Shown in pieces: positions 25,116 through 32,458 of a stretch of 32,458 nucleotides of DNA. Numbering within the stretch: the first letter of the stretch is position 1; each line of letters starts with the position of its first letter. Position numbers and translations under genes: made by a program. The DNA lies in NCBI RefSeq assembly GCF_900769625.1, contig NZ_CAAGHK010000037.1, positions 1-32,458 on the forward strand, given 5' to 3'. The DNA is from an uncultured Clostridium sp. GTDB lineage: Bacteria; Bacillota; Clostridia; Clostridiales; Clostridiaceae. Under the pieces are notes generated by a model, which saw only the letters and a program-made list of their open reading frames with translations, was not told where the DNA came from and ran no database searches.

Positions 25116-25829
25116 TTATTCTTGACCTACTTCTTCATTCTTTGAAGCTACTTCATTCCATGGCCCTTCTTCAGTTGAAGCTCTTTCTGAAGCTCTGCTT
25201 GGTAATTGTAAGCTAGCATCTTCATCTTTTGCTATGCTGAATCTTAAAGTAAATGTTTCACTTACACCATTCTTATCTACTTCAGTTTGGCTACCTGCAC
25301 TTTTTTCAACTTTTTTACCAGCATCACCTATTAATTTTATAGTTCTAGTATTATTAGCCTCTACTTTTAATATTTCTTCTGCAGGTTTCGAACCATTATC
25401 TATGAATCCATGTAAATCTACTTCACCTGTAGTTCCTTTAAGCTTTAATATAACATTATCTCTAGTTTTTTCTTTTAATGTTTCTGCATCAGTATTTCCA
25501 GCTAAAACTGTTATTCCTCCAGTTGTCTTAGACTTTTTAAATTCTGCTACTGAAACTTTAATTCCAACTTTACTTGCATTTCTAACACTGTAGTCTACAC
25601 CATTAAATGCTCCATTTTTATCTACTGAGAAAGTCATAGTTGTTGGTAATTCAACTTCTATTCTTCCAGCTGGCGCTTGTCCGTCAGCAGCTGAAACTGT
25701 TCCTGTTACTTCTACTGGCTGGCTAAGAGTGTCAGCTTCATTTCCTGAAAGTGTTACAGCGCTAGCTTGTACAACTGCACCTAATGACATCATAGCTGCC
25801 ATTACTAATGATAAGTATTTTTTCTTCAT
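25116..25829 (-). CDS. Secreted protein consisting of the shared terminal beta domain
   Basis: The product is 237 residues. A signal peptide ends at ASA (24). The mature part opens LSGNEADTLS, continues IEVELPTTMTFSVDKNGAF and YSVRNASKVGIKVSVAEF, and ends FTLRFSIAKDED followed by a 30-residue charged tail. The terminal domain of the protein at 22252-24429 matches it over the whole length, including VDKNGVS[ED].FTL.F.I. It has no anchor and no catalytic motif. AGGGGG precedes the start. It is the first gene of the surface locus, behind the best promoter in the region, and may be the most abundantly made component. I compare it to small WxL proteins in layout only; the WxL signature is absent. 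Confidence 0.82.
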   Translation of the reverse strand: MKKKYLSLVMAAMMSLGAVVQASAVTLSGNEADTLSQPVEVTGTVSAADGQAPAGRIEVELPTTMTFSVDKNGAFNGVDYSVRNASKVGIKVSVAEFKKSKTTGGITVLAGNTDAETLKEKTRDNVILKLKGTTGEVDLHGFIDNGSKPAEEILKVEANNTRTIKLIGDAGKKVEKSAGSQTEVDKNGVSETFTLRFSIAKDEDASLQLPSRASERASTEEGPWNEVASKNEEVGQE

Positions 25830-25961
25830 AATTAAAATTCCCCCTGTACATAAATAAAAAGTTTAATATTGTATATATTAATAAATTAAATTATTAATCT
25901 TTATAATCTCTATTTTGTGAACTTCGGTTTTATTTTTATTCATCTCCCGTCCACATTTGCT

Positions 25962-26004
25962 AGTATATAATATTATTTTTAAATTTTCAACAGTTTTTTC
26001 GACA
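25962..26004 (-). promoter_or_regulatory. Strong sigma-A-type promoter with Spo0A-box-like site, surface locus
   Basis: On the - strand: -35 TTGAAA (25985-25990), a 17-base spacer and -10 TATACT (25962-25967). TGTCGAA, the core of a Spo0A box, lies seven bases upstream of the -35 (25998-26004). The expected transcript has a leader of about 125 bases before the ATG at 25829. In it GTGGACGG and CCGAAGTTCAC could pair, and an AT-rich near-palindrome lies nearer the gene. The remaining gap, 26005-26262, has a perfect 14-base palindrome at 26072-26085 but no gene that I can support. Confidence 0.65.
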
Positions 26005-26262
26005 TTTTTTATGTTTTTTATTACTTTCTTTTGACAAAAATCACGCTTTTAATAATTTTTGCTGTTAATTCGTTAATATATTAACATATTTGATTGTATA
26101 TTTCATTTAACTCTCAGGCTATTTTCTTTATTTTTAAAAAAACTTTAAATTGTATTATATTTTTATCATTTAATCTTTTCATCTTTTGTGAAACCTATAA
26201 CATAATTAAACAAACCATAAAAAATGTATAATATATCAAAAACTTTACCTTAAAATAATTAA

Positions 26263-26300
26263 TGACTCAACGCAAAAACTAATTTTTTAACGTTGAGTCA
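26263..26300 (-). terminator. Hairpin after the cell-wall-binding protein gene
   Basis: Arms TGACTCAACG (26263-26272) and CGTTGAGTCA (26291-26300) pair perfectly, and AAAAA/TTTTTT stretches inside the loop can extend the stem. It lies 65 bases past the stop of the gene ending at 26365. The tail on the - strand is AT-rich (ATTAATTATTTT) rather than a pure T run. Confidence 0.6.
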
Positions 26301-26364
26301 AAATAACATTTTATTATTTATTAACAAAGTATTAATTTTTAAATTTTACTTTATTAAATGATTA

Positions 26365-29300
26365 TTATCTTATCCAAGCTCCATCTTTTCCTAATCTATA
26401 TCCATTTATAATAGTATTAGAAGCCATTGAACCATCTGAATTTAAATAATACCATTTTCCATTAGTATCTTTTAACCACCCTGTATTCATTGCACCTGAA
26501 CTGTCTAAATTGTACCACTTACCGTTTGTATCTTTGAACCAGCCCGTGTTCATTGCCCCTGAGTTATCTAAGTGATACCATTTACCATTAGTATCTTTTA
26601 ACCACCCTGTATTCATTGCTCCCGAACTGTCTAAATTGTACCACTTACCGTTTGTATCTTTGAACCAGCCCGTGTTCATTGCCCCTGAGTTATCTAAATG
26701 ATACCATTTTCCATTATCATCTTTATGCCATCCAGTTTTCATAGCACCAGTATTCTTATCAAGCATATACCACTTTCCTGAAGTCTGGTCCTTATACCAT
26801 CCCTTAGCGTTGCTTCCATCTTCCTGCTTGATATACCACTTTCCATCTTTCATATTCCAGTCAGTTTTTTTATCTGATGTACTAGTATTATTATCTTTAT
26901 TTACTTCTGTTTTATTGTCTTTATTTACTTCTGTTTTATTGTCTTTATTATCTGATGAGCTGCTTCCACCACTTGACGTGCTTCCAGAAGAACTACTTCC
27001 ACCACCGCTTGATGAACCCCCAGAACTGCTGCCGCCTCCTGATGAACCCCCAGAGCTGCCGCCTGAATTACTGCTTCCTCCATTTGATGATGATTTTTTC
27101 TTTAATCCATTAACAGCCTTTTCAAGCTTATCCTGTGCTTTATTTATTTCTGACTGTGTAGTTTTTTCACTTTTTAATATTTCTTCTGCTTCTTTTAAGG
27201 CATTTTTATAAATTTTAAAACTATCTTGTGTATACTGCGATTCTAAATAAGATGCATTAATGCACTTATCATATAATTTCTGCAATTCTGTCTTATCATA
27301 TTTTACCTCTTCATCTTTCCCTGGATTCTCAGGTTTGTCCTCCGGTTTGCTTTCAGGCTTACCCCCAGGTTTATTATCATCTGGGTTCGGTTTTGTATCT
27401 ACATCTGGTGTTTCTCCTGGTGTGCTTCCACCTGCTTCAGTGCTCTGCTTCTTTAATCCCTTAACAGCTTTTTCAAGTTTATCCTGTGCTTTATCTATTT
27501 CTGACTGTGTAGTTTTTTCACTTTTTAATATTTCTTCTGCTTCTTTTAAGGCATTTTTATAAATTTCAAAACTATCTTGTGTATATTCTGATTCTAAATA
27601 AGCTGCATTAATGCATCTATCATATAATTCTTGTAATTCGCTCTTATCATATTTTATATCTACATCTGGTGTCTCGTCAGGCTGTGGTGGAGTTGGTACT
27701 GGATTTTGTATCTCTTTCTTTTCAACTACAACTTCATCACTGAATATACTACCGCTATAATTATCTGCTGTAACCTTAACTTTTACATTCTTTCCTACAT
27801 GTTTTGAAGTTAAGTTAAAATCTTCTGTGTCTGCTCCGCTTACAGCTTTGTCATCCACATACCACTCATATTTTATACCTTCACAATCACTTGGAAGCTG
27901 TGATATATCAGCACTTATTGTATTTCCTTCAATAGCATCTCCAGTAATACTTACAGTTCCAGTTAATTCTTTTGACTGTGATGTTTCAGAAACAATGCTT
28001 ATATTTCTAGTTATCATTGCTGAAGTTTCATCATGAATTACTGATAATTTATAATTTCCATATAAATCATCTGCATGATTTAATGTATAGATATACATAT
28101 TTAACTTTGATTCATTCTCATCCCACATAAGTTCTGCGTCATAGCTGTCTAAATCAAATCTTTCTCCATCTTTCTCAAGAGTATATGTGAAGCTTGTATT
28201 TAATGTGAATTGATCTGGAATATATTCCTCTCCATCTGTATTTATAAATCTCACTAAGAAGCTGTATTCTAATGCATCATCAAATCCATCTAAAGATAAT
28301 GGCAGTACTATCTTATTGCTTCCGCCATTCCATTCAAATCTTCCAAATGGATCATCGCTTTCTTCACTTCCATCTTTTTCAACTATAGTCCAGATTGTCT
28401 CATTGCCTGCTATACTCTTTTTAACTTTACAATTCAGCTCATTTGTTCCCTTTATAGAAAATGTACCTTCTGCATTTGCTCCTGCTTTTACATATTGATG
28501 ATTTTTCTTAAACTTATCAATGGAATCAACACTGCTTCCTACATTTAATTTTGTTGTACCTGTAACATTTTCTCCGATTTCTAAAGTCTGTGTATTGGAA
28601 ATAAGGACACAACCATATTCTGCTGCATTGCCAGTGTTAGCTGTTCCACGTAAATCATAATGTATTACTGGATTTTTAGCTGCATCACCTTTTTTAGACA
28701 TGTTTCTAAAGTCAATTCTAGAATTCTGTCCTAGTGTAACATTATTTACTTCAAACTCTGCATTTTGAGGCATTACTAATTTTACATTATTCTCTAAAGT
28801 TAACTCATTTATTTCTTGAAGATTTAATTCATAAATAGCATTACTTTCCTGCAAAGTTACGTTTACATCGCCTGAGTAATTTGTCTTGTCTATATCTTCT
28901 ATATTATTTGAACCTTTTAATTTTATATCTACAATTCCATTTAAATTAAAATCAACTCCACCTGTATGGATTTTTTTATCCACTGTCTTTGCTTTTCCAT
29001 CTATATTTATTTCAACGTCCATATTTCTATTAGACCAATAATCACCTGCATATATAGCTGAAAACTTAGTTTCATCATTTCCATTAACTATATTTATTAT
29101 TGATTTTGAGCCCATGTTGTTATCACGTTTTTTATAAGTACCTCCACTTATATAAGGCCTGTCCTCATCAGAATTTGATCCTACTTTTGTTCTGACATTA
29201 TCCAAAGTTAATTCATGGCCCGCTGCAAATATTGTTGCTGATCTTGGAACCTTCTGCCCTAACATTCTTGATTCACCACTACTGCCGGCTTCTCTTCCAA

Positions 29301-29748
29301 GAATAACTTCTGGAATCATTTCTAAACTAATATCTTTGAAAGTTACATCTGCTCCCAGTTGTATAGGTGCTCTTGAAGAAAAGCTTGAAGATGAGCCATT
29401 ACCTTGAATAGTAATATTCTTATTTATAAATAATGGCAGTGCTGCTCCAACTTCATCCTTATCATATTTTGTATAAGCTACCGAGTCTAAAATTATTAAT
29501 GTGCCTCCATCACTAACTTTTTCAAGTGCAGTTTTTATGTCATCATATGGTTTACTTATACTCCCATCAGACACATATGTATTTCCATTTCTTTGTCCTA
29601 CATATATTGTTTGTGACGATTTACTGCTTTGGATTTCTACCGAATCTCCAACCTTCTTATTTTCAACTGCATAAACTGGTGCTGCATCAGGTATAATATT
29701 TAAAGCAACCAAACCAGATAAAGTCATTATCGTTAATTTCTTTTTCAT
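26365..29748 (-). CDS. Secreted cell-wall-binding protein with FIVAR and choline/wall-binding repeats
   Basis: The product is 1127 residues. A signal peptide ends at VYA (27). The N-terminal half (about 40-430) contains GTLIILDSVAYT, LFINKNITIQGNG and many short beta strands with Asn ladders, suggesting a right-handed beta-helix of the pectate-lyase-like class; no catalytic site is recognised. An Ig-like module (about 594-678), two FIVAR helical repeats (about 696-766 and 814-881), a Gly/Ser linker and seven 21-residue wall-binding repeats (about 959-1122, KWYNLDSSGAMNTGW) follow. The last bind choline or other teichoic-acid groups in relatives. An in-frame ATG at 29781 lacks a good site, while GGAGGGG precedes the ATG at 29748. 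Unlike the neighbouring surface genes it carries its own wall anchor. Likely an adhesin; ligand unknown. Confidence 0.88.
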   Translation of the reverse strand: MKKKLTIMTLSGLVALNIIPDAAPVYAVENKKVGDSVEIQSSKSSQTIYVGQRNGNTYVSDGSISKPYDDIKTALEKVSDGGTLIILDSVAYTKYDKDEVGAALPLFINKNITIQGNGSSSSFSSRAPIQLGADVTFKDISLEMIPEVILGREAGSSGESRMLGQKVPRSATIFAAGHELTLDNVRTKVGSNSDEDRPYISGGTYKKRDNNMGSKSIINIVNGNDETKFSAIYAGDYWSNRNMDVEINIDGKAKTVDKKIHTGGVDFNLNGIVDIKLKGSNNIEDIDKTNYSGDVNVTLQESNAIYELNLQEINELTLENNVKLVMPQNAEFEVNNVTLGQNSRIDFRNMSKKGDAAKNPVIHYDLRGTANTGNAAEYGCVLISNTQTLEIGENVTGTTKLNVGSSVDSIDKFKKNHQYVKAGANAEGTFSIKGTNELNCKVKKSIAGNETIWTIVEKDGSEESDDPFGRFEWNGGSNKIVLPLSLDGFDDALEYSFLVRFINTDGEEYIPDQFTLNTSFTYTLEKDGERFDLDSYDAELMWDENESKLNMYIYTLNHADDLYGNYKLSVIHDETSAMITRNISIVSETSQSKELTGTVSITGDAIEGNTISADISQLPSDCEGIKYEWYVDDKAVSGADTEDFNLTSKHVGKNVKVKVTADNYSGSIFSDEVVVEKKEIQNPVPTPPQPDETPDVDIKYDKSELQELYDRCINAAYLESEYTQDSFEIYKNALKEAEEILKSEKTTQSEIDKAQDKLEKAVKGLKKQSTEAGGSTPGETPDVDTKPNPDDNKPGGKPESKPEDKPENPGKDEEVKYDKTELQKLYDKCINASYLESQYTQDSFKIYKNALKEAEEILKSEKTTQSEINKAQDKLEKAVNGLKKKSSSNGGSSNSGGSSGGSSGGGSSSGGSSSGGGSSSSGSTSSGGSSSSDNKDNKTEVNKDNKTEVNKDNNTSTSDKKTDWNMKDGKWYIKQEDGSNAKGWYKDQTSGKWYMLDKNTGAMKTGWHKDDNGKWYHLDNSGAMNTGWFKDTNGKWYNLDSSGAMNTGWLKDTNGKWYHLDNSGAMNTGWFKDTNGKWYNLDSSGAMNTGWLKDTNGKWYYLNSDGSMASNTIINGYRLGKDGAWIR
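26461..26712 (-). repeat. Two near-identical 126-base repeats in the wall-binding region
   Basis: Copies 26461-26586 and 26587-26712 differ at about four of 126 positions. Each encodes two different 21-residue wall-binding units (KWYNLDSSGAMNTGWLKDTNG after KWYHLDNSGAMNTGWFKDTNG). The unit of recent duplication is therefore a pair of repeats. Confidence 0.9.
27101..27656 (-). repeat. Two near-identical FIVAR-coding repeats, 351 bases apart
   Basis: The stretches 27101-27305 and 27452-27656 are close to identical in DNA and encode the two FIVAR repeats (EEILKSEKTTQSEIDKAQDK in one, QSEINKAQDK in the other). The sequence between them encodes a Pro/Lys/Asp-rich linker (KPNPDDNKPGGKPESKPEDK). 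Confidence 0.85.
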
Positions 29749-29798
29749 AAAACCCCTCCAGATACAATAATTTATAGACAAAAAATTCTTAATTAATA

Positions 29799-29856
29799 TT
29801 TATAAGTTTATTCAATTAAAAACATCAATTTTTTGCTTATTCTTAATTTTTCGACA
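29799..29856 (-). promoter_or_regulatory. Promoter and Spo0A-box-like site, cell-wall-binding protein gene
   Basis: On the - strand: -35 TTGATG (29823-29828), an 18-base spacer and -10 TATAAA (29799-29804). TGTCGAA lies upstream at 29850-29856 in the context AATGTCGAAAAA, nearly the same context as at 25998-26004. The rest of 29857-30064 shows no gene or clear site. Confidence 0.5.
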
Positions 29857-30064
29857 TTATCTAGTTTTTCTTTAGATATAAAATCAAATAATATTTATTC
29901 TAAATAATAAAACCACATAAATAATAGAAAAATCTTGAAAGATTTAGTTGTTAATTATGACCCCAATTACTAGGTAATTAATAAATTGCATATTTCATAA
30001 TAAAATATATAGGAACGTGTAATTATAAGTTTTCTTTTATATAAACTTATTATTTTTATGCATA

Positions 30065-30094
30065 AATTAAGCTGCCATTAATGACAGCTTAATT
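30065..30094 (-). terminator. Hairpin after the two-component operon
   Basis: Arms AATTAAGCTG (30065-30074) and CAGCTTAATT (30085-30094) pair perfectly, with one further pair beyond a mismatch. It lies 26 bases past the kinase stop. The following T content on the - strand is modest. Confidence 0.55.
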
Positions 30095-30119
30095 GATACA
30101 TATAACAATTGCAGATAAA

Positions 30120-31292
30120 CTATATTTTATTTACTGGAATAATAACAGTAAACTCTGTTCCTTTATCTAATTCACTTTTTACTTTGATTTCTCCACCATG
30201 AAGTTTTATAGCAGACTGCGTCAATGCCAGTCCTAACCCTAATCCATTTTCTGATTTAATATTAAATTCATCACATCTATAAAAAGGTTTGAAGATTTCT
30301 TCATAATCACTTAATTTTATACCCTTTCCTGTGTCTTCAATTTTAACTTTAATACAGCTTCCTTCACTGGAACATGATATTTTTATGCTTCCATTATCCT
30401 TATTATATTTTATTCCATTTTCAACTATATTATAAAAAGCTCTATATAATAAAATCTCATTTCCCATGATTTCAGATATATTATCATCAACACTTAAATT
30501 GACTTCTACATTTTTCTTATGTGCAATAACACTCAAATCATCTGCTATATCTTCTAATATCTGTTCTATATTTATAGTATCGTTTAATGGTGCATTTTCC
30601 TGTCTTATCATATCAAGCAGTGTCTCTATTATTGAATTCATTCTTAATATGGATTTATCGACAATTTTCATTGTCATTTCATAATCCTCTATTGTTTTAG
30701 TGCTGCTGCTTTTTAATACATCTATATTAGTTTTAATTGCTGCCAGTGGAGTCTTTAACTCATGAGCAACACTAGAATTAAATCTTTTTTGTGACATAAA
30801 GGCATTTTCCAGCTTTCCAATCATTTTATTAAAGGAAAGTGTAAGATCTTTTATTTCATCATCAGGCCCTTCAACATTCAAGTTTGAAGTTAGATTGTCT
30901 TCATTTATCTTTTTTATGTTTTTATTCAATTCTACAACTGGAATCAACGCCCTATCTACCATAAAATAAATACACGCTCCTGCTGCTACGAGTACTAACG
31001 CAAATATCATAATTGAAAACCAGTAAATCTTTAATGTTGCTTCTTCTATCGCCATTGCTATTATCATATTTCCATCACCATCAATTTCATCAAAGATACC
31101 ATCTTCAATATATATCTGATTTCCATCTATGTAACTTGGCTCACCAGCTGATATAATTGTGTTTTGTAATTTTGGCATAGTATGCTTTATGTCGTAGTTA
31201 ATAGTGAAAACAAGTATAGCACTGGCTGCTGCCACAATCATCATTGCAAATAATGTTAATCTCCATTTTAACGTTAACTTAATCTTACTCAC
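30120..31292 (-). CDS. Membrane sensor histidine kinase of an OmpR-type two-component system
   Basis: The product is 390 residues. Two membrane helices (about 11-32 and 90-111) flank a small extracellular loop of about 57 residues rich in Asp, Glu and Ile. A HAMP linker is followed by HisKA with phospho-acceptor H177 (SSVAHELKTPLAAIK) and HATPase with N box NIVENGIKYN, G1 DTGKGI and G2 GLGLGLALTQSAIKLHGG. All kinase boxes are intact. The GTG at 31292 is chosen because GGAGG lies eight bases before it; it overlaps the regulator gene by eight bases, which couples translation. An in-frame TTG further upstream lies on the ribosome binding site itself. The kinase pairs with the regulator upstream; its signal is unknown. 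Confidence 0.93.
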   Translation of the reverse strand: MSKIKLTLKWRLTLFAMMIVAAASAILVFTINYDIKHTMPKLQNTIISAGEPSYIDGNQIYIEDGIFDEIDGDGNMIIAMAIEEATLKIYWFSIMIFALVLVAAGACIYFMVDRALIPVVELNKNIKKINEDNLTSNLNVEGPDDEIKDLTLSFNKMIGKLENAFMSQKRFNSSVAHELKTPLAAIKTNIDVLKSSSTKTIEDYEMTMKIVDKSILRMNSIIETLLDMIRQENAPLNDTINIEQILEDIADDLSVIAHKKNVEVNLSVDDNISEIMGNEILLYRAFYNIVENGIKYNKDNGSIKISCSSEGSCIKVKIEDTGKGIKLSDYEEIFKPFYRCDEFNIKSENGLGLGLALTQSAIKLHGGEIKVKSELDKGTEFTVIIPVNKI

Positions 31293-31968
31293 AGCTGCTA
31301 CCTCCAAATAAATATCCTGATCCCTTAATTGTCTGGATAACCTCCTCTTTCCCGCTTGCAGCTGTTAATTTTTTTCTTAATGAATATATATGAACTCTTG
31401 TAACTGTACTGAATGGATCTGCATTTTCATCCCAAACATGATCTATCAATTCTTCATTACTTATGATTCTGCCTTTATTTTGAACAAGATACTGAAAAAT
31501 AGAATATTCCTTTAATGTCAGATTAATATCCATATCATTATATTTAACTTTATGGGCAGATAAATCTATACTGAATCCATCTTCTTTTATAACTGAAGGC
31601 CTGCTTGTAAATTCGCGTCTTAATAATGCTCTTATCCTTGCTTTTAATTCAAAAAAATCAAATGGTTTTACAAGATAATCATTAGCACCTAAATCTAAGC
31701 CCCTTATTCTGTCTTCAATCTCCCTGTTTGCAGATACAATTATTACTCTTGTATCTGCATCATTTTCTCTTAAAGTCGTTAATATAGATAATCCATCTAC
31801 TTTAGGAAGATTTATATCAAGAACCACTAAATCATAATTATTATAACTAAAAAAATCTAAAGCTTCTTCTCCATCAACTGCAACATCAACTGCATACCCT
31901 TCATTTTTCAATCCCTTTTGCAAAGCATAAACTATATCACTTTCATCTTCTACTATTAATAATCTCAC
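31285..31968 (-). CDS. OmpR-family response regulator
   Basis: The product is 227 residues. The receiver domain (1-120) has acidic pocket E7-D8, phospho-acceptor D51 (VVLDINLPKVDG), S79 and K101 (DYLVKPFD). The C-terminal winged helix (about 130-225) has LTLKEYSIFQYLVQN and VHIYSLRKKL, typical of DNA-binding OmpR regulators. The GTG at 31968 is preferred: AGGAG at 31978-31982 is nine bases upstream and the product then begins MRLLIVEDE, as in relatives. An ATG at 31977 directly abuts the binding site. A possible -10 TATACT lies at 32019-32024. Its targets are not known; the nearest surface gene downstream is a candidate by position only. Confidence 0.94.
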   Translation of the reverse strand: MRLLIVEDESDIVYALQKGLKNEGYAVDVAVDGEEALDFFSYNNYDLVVLDINLPKVDGLSILTTLRENDADTRVIIVSANREIEDRIRGLDLGANDYLVKPFDFFELKARIRALLRREFTSRPSVIKEDGFSIDLSAHKVKYNDMDINLTLKEYSIFQYLVQNKGRIISNEELIDHVWDENADPFSTVTRVHIYSLRKKLTAASGKEEVIQTIKGSGYLFGGSSCE

Positions 31969-32052
31969 AATAATCATCTCCTCTTTTGTTACTGTTAAAA
32001 AATGTGGCTGATGCACTAAGTATAGTCAGCACAACAGCTTTTATTCATCAAC

Positions 32053-32084
32053 AAAAGCCCAGACTTATTCAAGTTTAGGCTTTT
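32053..32084 (-). terminator. Hairpin terminator between the decayed gene and the regulator
   Basis: Arms 32053-32066 and 32071-32084 pair over 14 positions with one mismatch and one wobble, around a four-base loop. On the - strand the stem ends in TTTT followed by GTTG. It separates the decayed small gene from the two-component operon. Confidence 0.65.
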
Positions 32085-32163
32085 ATAATGAAACATATTT
32101 ATAACTCAATCAAATATTTTACTAAAAATTATACAGAATTCAAATCATTTTATCAATAATATT

Positions 32164-32457
32164 TTACACTTCTCTAGTTAAAGTCTTTTTATCTATTGTT
32201 ACTTCTTCACCGCTTTTTATTTTTTACAGCTGTTCTTAACTTACTTCAACTTCTACATATTATTCATCTAATCCTTTTATTAGTATATCATCTTTTTTAA
32301 TTTCTTCTCCGTTTTTTATTTTTTCTCTTTCCTCTTCGCTCATTTCAATTGGTATATCGTTCCCATTATCAACATCTAGTTTTTTTGCAACTTGTTGTGT
32401 ATTTGATTTAGATACTGAAATTGCTACAGTTCCTAATAATGTTGTTAATGCTAATGC
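32164..32457 (-). pseudogene. Decayed gene of a small exported protein (partial at window edge)
   Basis: The frame enters from the right edge with a hydrophobic segment (ALALTTLLGTVAISV), probably the end of a signal or anchor helix. It continues SEEEREKIKNGEE and ends ...GLDE at TAA 32260-32262. The same frame carries on for 31 more codons, interrupted by TAA at 32236-32238 and 32224-32226, and ends at TAA 32164-32166. The continuation reads YVEVEVS-stop-EQL-stop-KIKSGEEVTIDKK, which aligns with SEEEREKIKNGEEI upstream. Each internal stop falls where Glu or Lys is expected, so single G-to-T or A-to-T changes would explain it. Either the original gene had two such units and was cut short, or only the first 65 visible residues are still made. 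Function unknown. Confidence 0.6.
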
Positions 32458-32458
32458 C

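Noticed and set aside
26005..26262. A + strand promoter suggested by TTGACA near 26031
   Set aside because: No fitting -10 at 16-18 bases and no + strand gene downstream.
26461..27656. Regular repeats that could suggest a CRISPR array
   Set aside because: The repeats are contiguous or in frame and encode wall-binding and FIVAR units; there are no unique spacers and no cas genes.
32164..32262. Stop-codon readthrough or recoding of the three TAA codons
   Set aside because: TAA is the most efficient stop and is not the selenocysteine or pyrrolysine codon; no recoding structure was seen. Gene decay is simpler.

Overview
The window looks like a chromosomal segment of an AT-rich, Gram-positive, endospore-former-type Firmicute, most likely Clostridium sensu stricto. 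The reasons are the very low GC content, strong AGGAG-type ribosome binding sites, clostridial-style sensor proteins, and surface proteins with choline/cell-wall-binding repeats. No rRNA, tRNA, CRISPR array, transposase or phage gene was seen.

Left part (1-3320, + strand): the end of an acyl-carrier-protein-like gene, then a compact Fur-box-controlled iron/siderophore ABC importer (permease, ATPase, binding lipoprotein) closed by a bidirectional terminator. Every gene from 3358 to the right edge lies on the - strand.

Sensory part (3358-8701): a methyl-accepting chemotaxis protein with a Cache-type sensor, an HD-GYP c-di-GMP phosphodiesterase, and an orphan PAS histidine kinase of the clostridial type that often feeds Spo0A. 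This suggests control of the motile/sessile/sporulation decision.

Surface locus (8995-25829): about 17 kb of secreted or membrane-anchored proteins dominated by one gene of almost 11 kb. Its product of about 3650 residues alternates about 13 Ig-like modules (DDxD ... DSWGR) with about 13 modules resembling the mucin/carbohydrate-binding family PF03272. Four proteins of the locus (9695-20635, 20795-21562, 22252-24429, 25116-25829) end in what appears to be the same beta-rich terminal domain, comparable in logic to WxL domains but lacking the canonical motif. They alternate with small proteins that have one N-terminal membrane anchor and one extracellular beta domain (24499-24999 and 21695-22207 are paralogues; 8995-9441 has the same plan). 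No LPXTG, SLH or choline-binding anchor is present in these genes. My inference is a multi-component surface assembly or adhesin: membrane-anchored partners and small terminal-domain proteins that dock a giant glycan-binding fibre. This is the best candidate in the window for an undescribed system.

Right part (26365-32458): a separate secreted protein with two FIVAR repeats and seven cell-wall-binding repeats, an overlapping OmpR-type response regulator/histidine kinase pair, and, at the edge, a small secreted-protein gene decayed by three in-frame TAA codons. TGTCGAA sequences (Spo0A-box-like) occur upstream of the chemotaxis gene, the first surface gene and the cell-wall-binding gene, a possible shared regulatory thread.
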